The translations under genes were made by a program, and so were the position numbers. Below the pieces are notes generated by a model. The model was not told where the DNA came from, did no database searches, and saw only the letters and a list, made by a program, of their open reading frames with translations. From DASQZJ01 sp035638775 (GTDB lineage Bacteria; Pseudomonadota; Gammaproteobacteria; UBA5335; SLRW01): DNA of 64,000 nucleotides. Shown piece after piece: positions 28,530-36,830 of the stretch; the stretch's first letter is position 1, and the number at the start of each line of letters is the position of its first letter. The stretch is taken from NCBI GenBank assembly GCA_035638775.1, contig DASQZJ010000064.1, positions 1 through 64,000 on the forward strand. The letters are read 5' to 3'.

Positions 28530-28640
28530 TGCGAGACAGCGCCACGGGTGCCCGTGCACCCGCGGCTACCGTGTGACCTCGGACGACAACATGGCGGGCG
28601 GCACCTGATGTGCCTCAACGTCATCTGTCGTTCCACCCCT

Positions 28641-28668
28641 GGGGCGGCCGCCTGGCCGCCCCTTTTTT
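28641..28668 (+). terminator. Rho-independent terminator after the DUF1302 gene
   Basis: A 9-bp stem, GGGGCGGCC (28641-28649) with GGCCGCCCC (28654-28662), is followed by six T residues. Confidence 0.9.
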
Positions 28669-28678
28669 GCCCCCCGCT

Positions 28679-29029
28679 TCAGACCGAGCCTCTCCAGGGG
28701 CGCCGGGCGACCGCGAGGCGGTGCACGTTGCCCGGCAACGATGCGGGACCGGTTTCGCCGTCGCGCGGGACCGCGGCGGGATTCTCTTCCCGTCGGTGGC
28801 CCAAGAGGCGCTGCCAAAGTCCCGACCAGCGTGCCCCCGGAGCGCGCTTTCCCCGGCGCGGCGGACCGGACCCGGCCGCATTCCGCGCCTCCCGGTCCAG
28901 TGCCACGTCGAGGCGCGCGAGCAGGCGCCGATAGTCTTCCGCGTCCCGCTCCAGCTCCCGGAGATAGCGGTACGGCACGATCGCCACCTTCGGATATCCC
29001 TGACAGTCTTCCCGGATCTTCACGCTCAT
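28679..29029 (-). CDS. Small hypothetical protein, 116 residues
   Basis: The N-terminal 50 residues look protein-like and charged-helical (KVAIVPYRYLRELERDAEDYRRLLARLD). The remainder is Arg/Pro/Gly-rich and may be disordered. A GGAG site lies 9 nt before the ATG. There is no signal peptide and no recognised family. The frame could be real only for its first half, so confidence is modest. Confidence 0.45.
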   Translation of the reverse strand: MSVKIREDCQGYPKVAIVPYRYLRELERDAEDYRRLLARLDVALDREARNAAGSGPPRRGKRAPGARWSGLWQRLLGHRREENPAAVPRDGETGPASLPGNVHRLAVARRPWRGSV

Positions 29030-29252
29030 GGGACCAGTCTCCGATGCCCGGGGCCGGGATGAACCAGTGCCGGCCGATGACGCCGTGCCCTCGGGCACGC
29101 CCCGCGCCTTCAGGGTAGTCAAATGGCGGGGGCGGCCGCGACCGATACGTCCCCTCGCCCGACGGGCGGCGTCATTCGCGGGAACAGCGGTCCGCTTGCC
29201 GTGGCGGGACCCGGCCGGCGGAGCTCGCCGCCGCCACCGTGCCTCGCGTGGC

Positions 29253-29666
29253 TCAATCGCGCAGTGAATCCACCCGCCGGCGATGCCACGGCGAGAAGTA
29301 GCGTACGTTCCCCGGTGCATGGGAGATCACCCCGGAAATGGCGATGACGCACACCAGGACCGTACCCCGCGAGGCACCGGCCCACGCCGCCAGCGCCAGC
29401 AGCACCAGCTTTGCCAGCACCGCCAGCCCCCGTACCTGGATCAGCCAGATCCCGTTGCTCCATGCCTGGATCGCGACCATGCCCGCCCCGCTCGCCACCG
29501 CCAGCCACAGGTAGGGCGTCCAGGCGGACTCCGGGGCGTGGTACAGGAAGCCGCCGCCAATGCCGGCCACGCCGAGCAGGTGACAGGTACGCAGGGAGAT
29601 GTTCACCCAGCGCTGGCCGGGGAACTTGCGGCTCTGGGCCGGGAACAGGTGCTGAAGCATTGCCAT
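29253..29666 (-). CDS. Hypothetical integral membrane protein
   Basis: About 137 residues with roughly four hydrophobic helices, including LLGVAGIGGGFLYHA, WLAVASGAGMVAIQAW, LAVLAKLVLLALAAWAG and TVLVCVIAISGVISHAPG. An earlier ATG at 29690 lies inside the palindromic element at 29671-29732, so the start at 29666 (or 29660) is preferred, although neither has a clear ribosome site. The gene may have lost its own upstream signals to that insertion. Function unknown. Confidence 0.55.
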   Translation of the reverse strand: MAMLQHLFPAQSRKFPGQRWVNISLRTCHLLGVAGIGGGFLYHAPESAWTPYLWLAVASGAGMVAIQAWSNGIWLIQVRGLAVLAKLVLLALAAWAGASRGTVLVCVIAISGVISHAPGNVRYFSPWHRRRVDSLRD

Positions 29667-29670
29667 CCGG

Positions 29671-29732
29671 AAAAGGGGGTCAGAGACCATTTTTCGCCAA
29701 TTCAGCGGAAATCATACTCTGACCCCGCTTTT
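29671..29732. repeat. REP/MITE-like palindromic element
   Basis: The arms AAAAGGGGGTCAGAG (29671-29685) and CTCTGACCCCGCTTTT (about 29717-29732) are near-perfect inverted repeats around a 31-bp AT-richer centre. Elements with GGGGTCAGAG arms are known dispersed repeats linked to IS200-like (RAYT) transposases in Proteobacteria. Only one copy is in this window. Confidence 0.65.
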
Positions 29733-29878
29733 GACATGTCGCCTTGCCCCGAAGCATCCAGCTCAGATCGCCAATGGTGACCGCCCGTGGCGCGCGGCCC
29801 TCGCACGATTTCATGACGGAATATCGCACGCCGGAACCCGTGCGGCCGGTGCAGCAGTTCCTGACTGGTCAACTGGAA

Positions 29879-29954
29879 TGGCGTCCCCAGGGGGAGTCGA
29901 ACCCCCGTCGCCGCCGTGAAAGGGCGGTGTCCTGGGCCTCTAGACGATGGGGAC
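29879..29954 (-). tRNA. tRNA-Glu (TTC)
   Basis: A 76-nt cloverleaf on the minus strand with encoded CCA. The acceptor stem GTCCCCA pairs with TGGGGAC, the anticodon loop centre is CTTTCAC with anticodon TTC, and the T-arm is GGGGGTTCGACTCCCCC. It follows tRNA-Ala by 51 bp and probably shares its transcript. Confidence 0.95.
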
Positions 29955-30005
29955 GAGGCAGGCGAACAGCAGCCGGGCCGCAGGGACCCGGCCCTGCCTG
30001 TTGGA

Positions 30006-30081
<76 letters not shown>

Positions 30082-30096
30082 GGCATGGAGGGCCGA

Positions 30097-30126
30097 AATT
30101 TACGCCACCGTCCGCTCGCCTGTCAA
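30097..30126 (-). promoter_or_regulatory. Promoter of the tRNA-Ala/tRNA-Glu operon
   Basis: On the minus strand, a perfect -35 TTGACA (30126-30121), an 18-bp spacer and TAAATT (30102-30097) lie 15 bp before tRNA-Ala. Confidence 0.8.
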
Positions 30127-30151
30127 GGCGGGCGGGTACTCGCAGGGCCCG

Positions 30152-32722
30152 TCAGAAGCGGGCCCCGGTGTCCGCGACGCCGCTGGTCACGGTGTAGTTG
30201 TTGCGAATGCAGCGCAGCAGTGCGGTGCGCATCTCGGCGGCGGTCTGGAAACGCTTGTCCGGGTCCTTCTGCAGCGCCTTGTTGATCAGATTCCGCAGGC
30301 ACACCGGGATACCCCCGCGCACGTCCATGATGTCCGGGTGGGGCTCATGCGTGATCCGGTACATCAGCGTGCTGATGGTCTCCCCCTCGAACGGCCGGCG
30401 GCCGGCGATGAGTTCGTACAGCAGCACGCCCAGGGAGAAGACGTCGGAACGGCCGTCGACGCGCTTCCCGGCCAGCTGCTCCGGCGACATGTACGGCGGC
30501 GTCCCCATCACCGCGCCGGTATGCGTGCGCCGGCTGCTGACGATGCGTGCGATGCCGAAGTCGCCGATCTTCGCGCGGCGCGTGTTGGGATCCAGGATCA
30601 CGTTGCTCGCCTTGACGTCGCGATGGACCACGCCGTGACGGTGCGCGTAGTCGAGCCCCTCCGCCACCTGGGCCACGATCTCCATGACCCGGTTGACCGC
30701 CAGCAGGCTGCCCTTGCGGGTGTAGGGCCGCAGGTCGGTGCCTTCCAGGTATTCCATCGCGATGTAGGCCAGCGTCTGGTCTTCGCCCGCATCGTAGATG
30801 GTGACGATGCTGGGATGACTCAGCCGCCCGGCCACCTCGGCCTCGCGAAAGAAGCGCTGTCGTGCCTCGTCCACCTCGTCCTCGGCGAACCTCTCGCTCA
30901 GCGCCATGGTCTTGAGCGCCACCACGCGATGGATGCGGGGGTCCTCTCCGAGGTACACGGCCCCCATGGCGCCCCGTCCGAGGTATTTCTTCAGGGAGTA
31001 CCGGCCCAGATGGGTCAGGACCTCGCCGTCGGCGCCGCGGGGCAACCCGTCCTCGCGCCTGCCGTTCCCCCTTGGTCCACCGTTCATGCCGCCCTGCTCG
31101 ACCGCCTGCCGGCGGCGGGCGCGGACGTCGCGGTAGCCGTCACGGTTCTCCAGCATGTGGTCGTACAGGGACAGCGCCCGGTCCTGCCGGCCGCGCCGCT
31201 CGTAGTCCAGGGCCAGGTTGTACATCAGCTCCAGCACGGTGTCGGTCACCGGCAGCTCGCGGAACTTGTCCATGGCGAGGTCGAGCTGGCCGTGACTCTG
31301 GTAGGTCAGGCCAAGCTGGCGGGCCTCCTCGATCTCGTCGACACGGGCGCCTTCCTGCTGCCCCCGCAATGCCCGGCGTGCCCCCACCACGGCGGCGGCG
31401 ACGACCATCAGTACCGCCGGAACGGCGAGATCGACCCACTGGTGCGCACCCACCATCAGGTAGTACTCGGCAGCGAACTCGCCCAGCGCGGCAATCACCA
31501 CGACGATGCCGAGTGCCAGAGGCGGCACGAACGGCGCAATGCCCGCCGCCACCACGATTACCGCGGCCCCCGCCGCGAGCTCGACCCAGAGTGCCCACGA
31601 AGGGCGGCGATAGTAATCCTGGTCGGCGACGGCCGCGGTGAGATTCGCGGTCAGCCTGGCGCGTGAGAATTCCTGCCCCACGGGGGTTGCCCATGTCCCG
31701 CCGGCGAGCGCGGGAGCGAGCCCGACCAGCACGATCCGGCCACGGAAAGCGCTGGCCGGCGCGCTGTTCTCCACCTGCTGCAGCGTGTACTGGTGGAACG
31801 GATCCTGTCGACCGCGGCGGTAGAAGCCGGGCCGCAACCGCAGACCGGGCCCGGACGCGATGAGCGTGGAACCGATGCGCACGCCGCGGCCCGGCTCGAC
31901 GCGGATGGCATCCCTCGGCACGCCGAGCAGCCGGGATGCCAGCAACAGCGGCAGCGACGGATAGTATCGCCCCCTGTAGCGCACCACCAGGGGCACCCGG
32001 CGAACCGGCCCGCCCTGCCCCCGCGGCGGCTCCAGGAACCCGATACCGCCGGCCTGCGCCGCGAAGGCCTTCAGGGGCAGCTGCATGCTGCGTGCGTGCA
32101 GCGGGCCCTGTCTGCGCGCCAGGCGGTCGATGAACCGCGGATCGCCCGGCTCGCCGGCGGGGCCCAGCGCCTGGCGGACCGCCCAGGCCGGCAACGCCGG
32201 GCGGCTGCCGCCGGACGAGACGCGCGCACCGAGGAACACCGGACCATCGTCCCGGATCGCATCGGTCAGCCGCGCATCGGTGTCCAGACGCTGCTCGAGC
32301 GCCAGCAGCGGCCGCCGCACTGCCGCCGTATCGACCCCGGAGCGATGCAGCCGACCGAGCGCGTCCAGTGCGTGGCGCAGGGAGACGATTCCCGGGTCGC
32401 GGCCATTCCGGGCGAGCGGCATCAGCAGGGCCACCGCCTGCGCCCCGTCCGCGTGCAGTTTCTTCACCAGCGCGGCCAGCCGATCCCGCGGCCGCCGCTG
32501 GACCGTGTCGCCGCGGGGCGCCCCCATCTGCACCAGCACGAGCTTGCGTGCCGCCACCGGCCGCCGGTAGGTGAGGCCGACGGCGCTGTCGTAGGTTGCA
32601 CGAGCCAGCGACTGCAAGGGACCCTGGCCGAACAGCCAGGCCGCCAGCAGCACGAGCGACAGGACCAGCCCCAGGAACCAGTCCCGGGTGTAGAAGGTCC
32701 ATTGCCGCCCCCGCCGGCTCAC
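30152..32722 (-). CDS. CHASE2-domain serine/threonine protein kinase
   Basis: An 856-residue membrane kinase. An N-terminal membrane helix (about 14-32) precedes a periplasmic CHASE2 sensor (about 35-370). Two or three membrane helices follow (about 375-450), then a TPR-like helical linker. The Hanks-type kinase domain at about 575-835 has GRGAMGAVYLG, the VALK lysine, catalytic HRDVKASN and DFGIAR. CHASE2 sensors detect unknown extracytoplasmic signals. The start is GTG at 32722. The gene lies 28 bp after the slipin gene. Confidence 0.92.
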   Translation of the reverse strand: MSRRGRQWTFYTRDWFLGLVLSLVLLAAWLFGQGPLQSLARATYDSAVGLTYRRPVAARKLVLVQMGAPRGDTVQRRPRDRLAALVKKLHADGAQAVALLMPLARNGRDPGIVSLRHALDALGRLHRSGVDTAAVRRPLLALEQRLDTDARLTDAIRDDGPVFLGARVSSGGSRPALPAWAVRQALGPAGEPGDPRFIDRLARRQGPLHARSMQLPLKAFAAQAGGIGFLEPPRGQGGPVRRVPLVVRYRGRYYPSLPLLLASRLLGVPRDAIRVEPGRGVRIGSTLIASGPGLRLRPGFYRRGRQDPFHQYTLQQVENSAPASAFRGRIVLVGLAPALAGGTWATPVGQEFSRARLTANLTAAVADQDYYRRPSWALWVELAAGAAVIVVAAGIAPFVPPLALGIVVVIAALGEFAAEYYLMVGAHQWVDLAVPAVLMVVAAAVVGARRALRGQQEGARVDEIEEARQLGLTYQSHGQLDLAMDKFRELPVTDTVLELMYNLALDYERRGRQDRALSLYDHMLENRDGYRDVRARRRQAVEQGGMNGGPRGNGRREDGLPRGADGEVLTHLGRYSLKKYLGRGAMGAVYLGEDPRIHRVVALKTMALSERFAEDEVDEARQRFFREAEVAGRLSHPSIVTIYDAGEDQTLAYIAMEYLEGTDLRPYTRKGSLLAVNRVMEIVAQVAEGLDYAHRHGVVHRDVKASNVILDPNTRRAKIGDFGIARIVSSRRTHTGAVMGTPPYMSPEQLAGKRVDGRSDVFSLGVLLYELIAGRRPFEGETISTLMYRITHEPHPDIMDVRGGIPVCLRNLINKALQKDPDKRFQTAAEMRTALLRCIRNNYTVTSGVADTGARF

Positions 32723-32750
32723 CGCCGTTCGTCCCCGCTCGCCGCGAGGC

Positions 32751-33524
32751 TCATTGCTGCGTCCCGCTGTCGGGGTTGCGCACCGCCGCCCGCAGGGGTT
32801 CGATCAGGTCCATGGGCAGCGGAAACACGATGGTCGAGCTCTTGTCCCCGGCGATATCGACCAGCGTCTGCAGGTAGCGCAGCTGCAGCGCCTGCGGCTC
32901 CTGCACCAGGGTCCGCGCGGCGTCCAGCAGCATGGCCGCGGCCTGCTGCTCGCCCTCGGCGTTGATCACCTTCGCGCGCCGGGCACGCTCCGCCTCGGCC
33001 TGGCGCGCGATCGCCCGGATCATGCTCTCGTCGAGGTCCACGCGCTTGATCTCGACATTCGACACCTTGATGCCCCAGGCGTAGGTCTGCTCGTCCAGGA
33101 TCTCCTGGATGTCGTGATTGAGCTTGTCCCGTTCCGAGAGCATCGAGTCCAGGTCGTGCCGCCCGAGCACCGATCGCAGGGTCGTCTGTGCCAGCTGGCT
33201 GGTCGCCTCGAAATAGTTCTCCACCTGGATGATCGCCTTCTCCGGATCCAGCACGCGGAAGTAGATTACCGCGTTGACCTTCACCGAGACGTTGTCCTGG
33301 GAGATCACGTCCTGAGGTGGCACGTCCATCACGATGGTGCGCAGGTCCACCTTGACTATCTGCTGGATGACGGGAACCACCAGCATGATGCCGGGCCCCT
33401 TGGTCCCGGTGTAGCGGCCCAGGGTGAACATCACGCCGCGCTGATATTCGCGCATCACCCGGATCGAGGCGGCCAACACCGCGATCGCGAAGGCCAGCAC
33501 GAACAAGCCGAAATAGCCGATCAT
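32751..33524 (-). CDS. Slipin/stomatin-like SPFH protein
   Basis: A 257-residue SPFH (band 7) protein with a single N-terminal membrane helix (about 3-22), then REYQRGVMFTLGRYTGTKGPGI, the start of the stomatin domain. It ends with a helical Ala/Glu-rich stretch (RQAEAERARRAKVINAEGEQQAA). Such proteins form oligomeric rings in the membrane and are cut by, or partner with, NfeD proteases. Its ATG overlaps the nfeD stop (ATGA), so the two are translationally coupled. Confidence 0.95.
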   Translation of the reverse strand: MIGYFGLFVLAFAIAVLAASIRVMREYQRGVMFTLGRYTGTKGPGIMLVVPVIQQIVKVDLRTIVMDVPPQDVISQDNVSVKVNAVIYFRVLDPEKAIIQVENYFEATSQLAQTTLRSVLGRHDLDSMLSERDKLNHDIQEILDEQTYAWGIKVSNVEIKRVDLDESMIRAIARQAEAERARRAKVINAEGEQQAAAMLLDAARTLVQEPQALQLRYLQTLVDIAGDKSSTIVFPLPMDLIEPLRAAVRNPDSGTQQ

Positions 33525-34852
33525 TGCATCTCCTCCCCTGTCTCGTCCGACAGCGGCTCGACCCGCAGGACCAGTCCCTCGCGACCCACGACCCGGATCC
33601 GCTGGCCTTCGCGCAGCGGCACCGCCGAGACCGCGCTCCAGACCTCCCCCTGCACCCGCACCGACCCGCGTTCCGCGAAGTCCACGAGTGCCACGCCTTC
33701 AGCGCCCACCAGGCCCTCCCTGCCACTGACCACCGGGCGCCGGCGCGAACGCACCAGCACCCCGAGCAGCACCGCCAGCAGCAGCACGGAAAACAGTGCC
33801 ACGGCACCGATCAGCGCGGGTGAGATGCCGAAACCCGGCGCGTTCGTGTCCATCAATATCACGGATCCGATGACCAGGGCAGCCGTGCCGCCGATTCCCA
33901 GGGCCCCGAAGCTGGCGACGAAGGCTTCCGCGACCATCATGCCCAGGCCCAGCAGGATCAGGCCCAGGCCGGCGTAGTTCACCGGCAGGATCTGGAACGC
34001 ATACAGCGCCAGCATCAGGCAGATCGCGCCGGCCACGCCGGGCAGGAAGGTGCCCGGATTGGTGAACTCGAACACCACGCCGAGCGCTCCCAGCAACAGG
34101 AGCAGGTAGGCGACATTGGGATTGGTGAGCACCGCGAGCAGACGCGCACGCCAGTCGGGGGCGATCCGGACCACGCGCAGGCCGGCGGTGCGCAGCGTCG
34201 CGGTCCGCCCCTGGACCGTTACCTTGCGGCCGTCGGCGCGCTTGAGCAGGGTCGCGACATCGGGCGCGATCAGGTTCACGACGCCGGCCTCGAGGGCCTG
34301 CTGCGCGGGCAGGCTGGACGCCTGGCGCACCGCCTTCGCCGCCCAGTCGGCATTGCGGCCGCGCAGCTGCGCCAGACCGCGGATGTAGGCAACGGCATCG
34401 TTGACGATCTTGCGGTGCTCGGTCTTGCCCCCGCCTCCCGGGCCGACCTCGATCGGGGTGGCGGCACCCAGGTTGGTGCCGGGGGCCATGGCCGCGAGAT
34501 GGCTCGCGTACATGATGTACGTGCCGGCACTGGCCGCGCGGGCGCCGCTGGGAGCGACGTAAGCGATCACCGGCACCGGCGAGTTGAGGATTTCCTGGAT
34601 GATGCTGCGCATCGCGCTGTCCAGGCCGCCGGGTGTATCCAGCTCCAGGACCACCACGCGCGCGCCGTCGCCGCGGGCCTGCCGCATCGCGCGCCGGAAA
34701 TAGTCGCTGGTCGCCGGCCCGATGGGACCGTCGATGGAGAGCACCGCCGCCACGTGTCCGCCGCCGCCCGGGGCGGCGCGGGACGAGAGCGGTGCGGAAA
34801 GGAGCAGCAGTGCGAGGCACAGCAGGGCTGTCGTTATGCTTGTACGCGGCAT
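33521..34852 (-). CDS. NfeD-family membrane serine protease
   Basis: A 443-residue long-form NfeD. A signal peptide of about 26 residues is followed by a ClpP-like protease domain (about 32-235) with LDTPGGLDSAM and the catalytic Ser in SGARAASAGTYIMYASH. Four to five membrane helices follow at about 235-370. The C-terminal OB-fold domain begins GREGLVGAEGVALVDF. It forms an operon with the slipin partner and the CHASE2 kinase. Confidence 0.93.
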   Translation of the reverse strand: MPRTSITTALLCLALLLLSAPLSSRAAPGGGGHVAAVLSIDGPIGPATSDYFRRAMRQARGDGARVVVLELDTPGGLDSAMRSIIQEILNSPVPVIAYVAPSGARAASAGTYIMYASHLAAMAPGTNLGAATPIEVGPGGGGKTEHRKIVNDAVAYIRGLAQLRGRNADWAAKAVRQASSLPAQQALEAGVVNLIAPDVATLLKRADGRKVTVQGRTATLRTAGLRVVRIAPDWRARLLAVLTNPNVAYLLLLLGALGVVFEFTNPGTFLPGVAGAICLMLALYAFQILPVNYAGLGLILLGLGMMVAEAFVASFGALGIGGTAALVIGSVILMDTNAPGFGISPALIGAVALFSVLLLAVLLGVLVRSRRRPVVSGREGLVGAEGVALVDFAERGSVRVQGEVWSAVSAVPLREGQRIRVVGREGLVLRVEPLSDETGEEMQ

Positions 34853-34921
34853 CGCCTCATCCCCGTTATCCCGAGGATGATATCCCGCGACCTGTGTCGT
34901 GCCAAATGGTCGGGAAGGAAT

Positions 34922-36337
34922 TCAGGCGACCGGCTGCTCGCCCCGGATCCAGGCCAGCGCCCGGTCGATCCGCTGCAGGCTGCGTTCCCGGCCGAGCAGC
35001 TCCAGGGTCATGTCGATGGGCGGCGACACCGGGGTGCCGGTCAGCGCCACCCGCAGAGGCTGGGCGACCTTGCCGAGCTTGAGCTCCATCTCGTCGGTCA
35101 CCACGAGCACCTCTCGATGCAGCACGTCCCGTTCCCAGGCCGGGGCCGCCGCCAGTCGCTCCCGCAGGCGGGCCAGCACCTCGGGCGCCGGATCCTTGAA
35201 GTGTTTCTTCGCCGCCTTTTCGTCGTATCCCTGCACCTCCTCGAAGAACGGGCGGGCGCTCTCGGCCATGTCGACCAGCGTGCGGGCACGCTCGCGGAAC
35301 GCCTCGACGACCGCCACCAGCGACGGCCCCGCGGACAGGTCGTAGCCGCAGTGCCGCATGTGCGGACGCAGGTGCTCCGCCACTGCGGCCGGATCGTCGG
35401 ACTTCAGATGCTGCTGGTTCAGCCAGGACAGCTTCTCGGGATTGAACACGGAGGCGGCGCGGTTGACGGAGGTGATCTCGAACAGGTCGACCATCTCCTC
35501 CACCGTGAATACCTCCTTGTCGCCATAGGACCACCCCAGGCGTACCAGGTAGTTCAGCAGGGCCTGCGGCAGATAGCCCTGGTCACGATACTGGAGCACG
35601 CTGACGGCGCCGTGGCGCTTGGAGAGCCGCTTGCCGTCCTCCCCGAGGATCATGGGGACGTGGCCGTAGCTCGGCGGCTCCAGGCCCAGGGCGCGAAAGA
35701 TGTTGATCTGGCGGGGGGTGTTGTTCAGGTGGTCGTCGCCCCGGATGACGTGGGTGATGCCCATGTCGGCGTCGTCGACCACCACCGTGAAGTTGTAGGT
35801 CGGCGTGCCGTCGCTGCGCTGGATGATCAGGTCGTCCAGCTCGGCGTTGCTGAAGGTCACCCGGCCGCGCACCAGGTCGCCCACGACCACCTCGCCGCGC
35901 TGCGGGTTGCGGAACCGGATTACGGGCGTGACGCCTGCCGGCGGCTCTCCCTGCCGATCCCGGCAGTGGCCGTCGTAGCGGGGCTTCTCCCGGTTCGCCA
36001 GCTGTTCCTCCCGCAGCGCCTCGAGGCGCTCGCGCGAGCAGTAGCAGGGGTACGCCTTGCCCTCGCGCAGCAGCCGCTCGACCACCTCGCGGTAGCGGTC
36101 GAACCGCCGGGTCTGGTAGTAGGGGCCCTCGTCGTAGTCGAGCTCCAGCCATTCCATGGCCTCCAGGATCACGTCCACGGATTCCTGGGTCGAGCGCTCG
36201 CGGTCGGTGTCCTCGATGCGGAGCACGAAGCGCCCCTGCTGCCGGCGCGCATGCAGCCAGGAGAACAGCGCCGTGCGCGCACCGCCGATATGCAGGTAAC
36301 CGGTGGGACTGGGAGCGAAACGGGTCTTGACGGACAT
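34922..36337 (-). CDS. gltX: Glutamyl-tRNA synthetase
   Basis: A 471-residue class I aminoacyl-tRNA synthetase. The HIGH-type motif is PSPTGYLHIGGART, the KMSKS equivalent is KRLSKRHG, and a zinc-site-like set YPCYCS plus GHCRDR lies in the insertion. The helical anticodon-binding part covers the C-terminal third. The ATG at 36337 has an AGAGG site and begins directly before the catalytic domain; the open frame runs 15 codons further without initiation signals. It charges tRNA-Glu, one gene for which is 5 kb away. Confidence 0.97.
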   Translation of the reverse strand: MSVKTRFAPSPTGYLHIGGARTALFSWLHARRQQGRFVLRIEDTDRERSTQESVDVILEAMEWLELDYDEGPYYQTRRFDRYREVVERLLREGKAYPCYCSRERLEALREEQLANREKPRYDGHCRDRQGEPPAGVTPVIRFRNPQRGEVVVGDLVRGRVTFSNAELDDLIIQRSDGTPTYNFTVVVDDADMGITHVIRGDDHLNNTPRQINIFRALGLEPPSYGHVPMILGEDGKRLSKRHGAVSVLQYRDQGYLPQALLNYLVRLGWSYGDKEVFTVEEMVDLFEITSVNRAASVFNPEKLSWLNQQHLKSDDPAAVAEHLRPHMRHCGYDLSAGPSLVAVVEAFRERARTLVDMAESARPFFEEVQGYDEKAAKKHFKDPAPEVLARLRERLAAAPAWERDVLHREVLVVTDEMELKLGKVAQPLRVALTGTPVSPPIDMTLELLGRERSLQRIDRALAWIRGEQPVA

Positions 36338-36405
36338 GGGCCTCTCTGGTGTCTGCGGCGCCGCGGCGGCGAAAAACGGCATTGTATCAAAGCCCCGGGG
36401 CGCGA

Positions 36406-36434
36406 TTGACGATGCCGGGAGCGCGCCTTAAACT
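36406..36434 (+). promoter_or_regulatory. Promoter of tRNA-Val
   Basis: TTGACG (36406-36411), a 17-bp spacer and TAAACT (36429-36434), 12 bp before the mature tRNA. Confidence 0.85.
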
Positions 36435-36446
36435 CACGCTCCTGTC

Positions 36447-36521
36447 GGGCGATTAGCTCAGCGGGAGAGCACTGCCTTCACACGGCAGGGGTCGCTGGTT
36501 CAATCCCAGCATCGCCCACCA
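36447..36521 (+). tRNA. tRNA-Val (CAC)
   Basis: A 75-nt cloverleaf with encoded CCA. The acceptor stem GGGCGAT pairs with ATCGCCC, the anticodon loop TTCACAC gives CAC, and the T-arm is CTGGTTCAATCCCAG. Confidence 0.95.
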
Positions 36522-36541
36522 GTTGCGGTCGATACAGGGAC

Positions 36542-36560
36542 GGGGCGCCATCGGCGCCCC
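36542..36560 (+). terminator. Hairpin terminator after tRNA-Val
   Basis: A perfect 8-bp stem, GGGGCGCC (36542-36549) and GGCGCCCC (36553-36560), with an ATC loop, followed by a short T-rich stretch (GTTTCGCTTC). Confidence 0.7.
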
Positions 36561-36830
36561 GTTTCGCTTCGCACGCGACGGATCCCCTCCGCCAGACCCG
36601 TGTCGGCATTGCCGATGCCGGGGCGCGTGACCGTTCGCGCATGCGCTCCCCCGGTTCCCCTTCGAATACGGCATCCTCATTTCCGGGCGGCTGTCACCGG
36701 CGCTCCACACACCCGTCACGCAATCAACGCAGCCCTGTCACGTTGCACGGTTAGCTTCGGCAACTGCTGGCGGGACGCCAGCACCCGCGCGCCGCCGCGG
36801 GTTCCGGAAGTCCTTCAGGGGGAAATCACG
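36561..36830. other. Intergenic region before the phosphoesterase gene
   Basis: Between the tRNA-Val terminator and the phosphoesterase start there are 270 bp with no supported gene. A purine-rich CAGGGGGAAA ribosome site ends it. No clear promoter was found. Confidence 0.4.

Noticed and set aside
26451..28559. 702-codon open frame antisense to the DUF1302 gene
   Set aside because: Shadow frame. The plus strand has a signal peptide, ribosome site and terminator.
36447..36521. tRNA-Val as a possible integration site
   Set aside because: No second copy of the tRNA 3' end and no integrase is present nearby.
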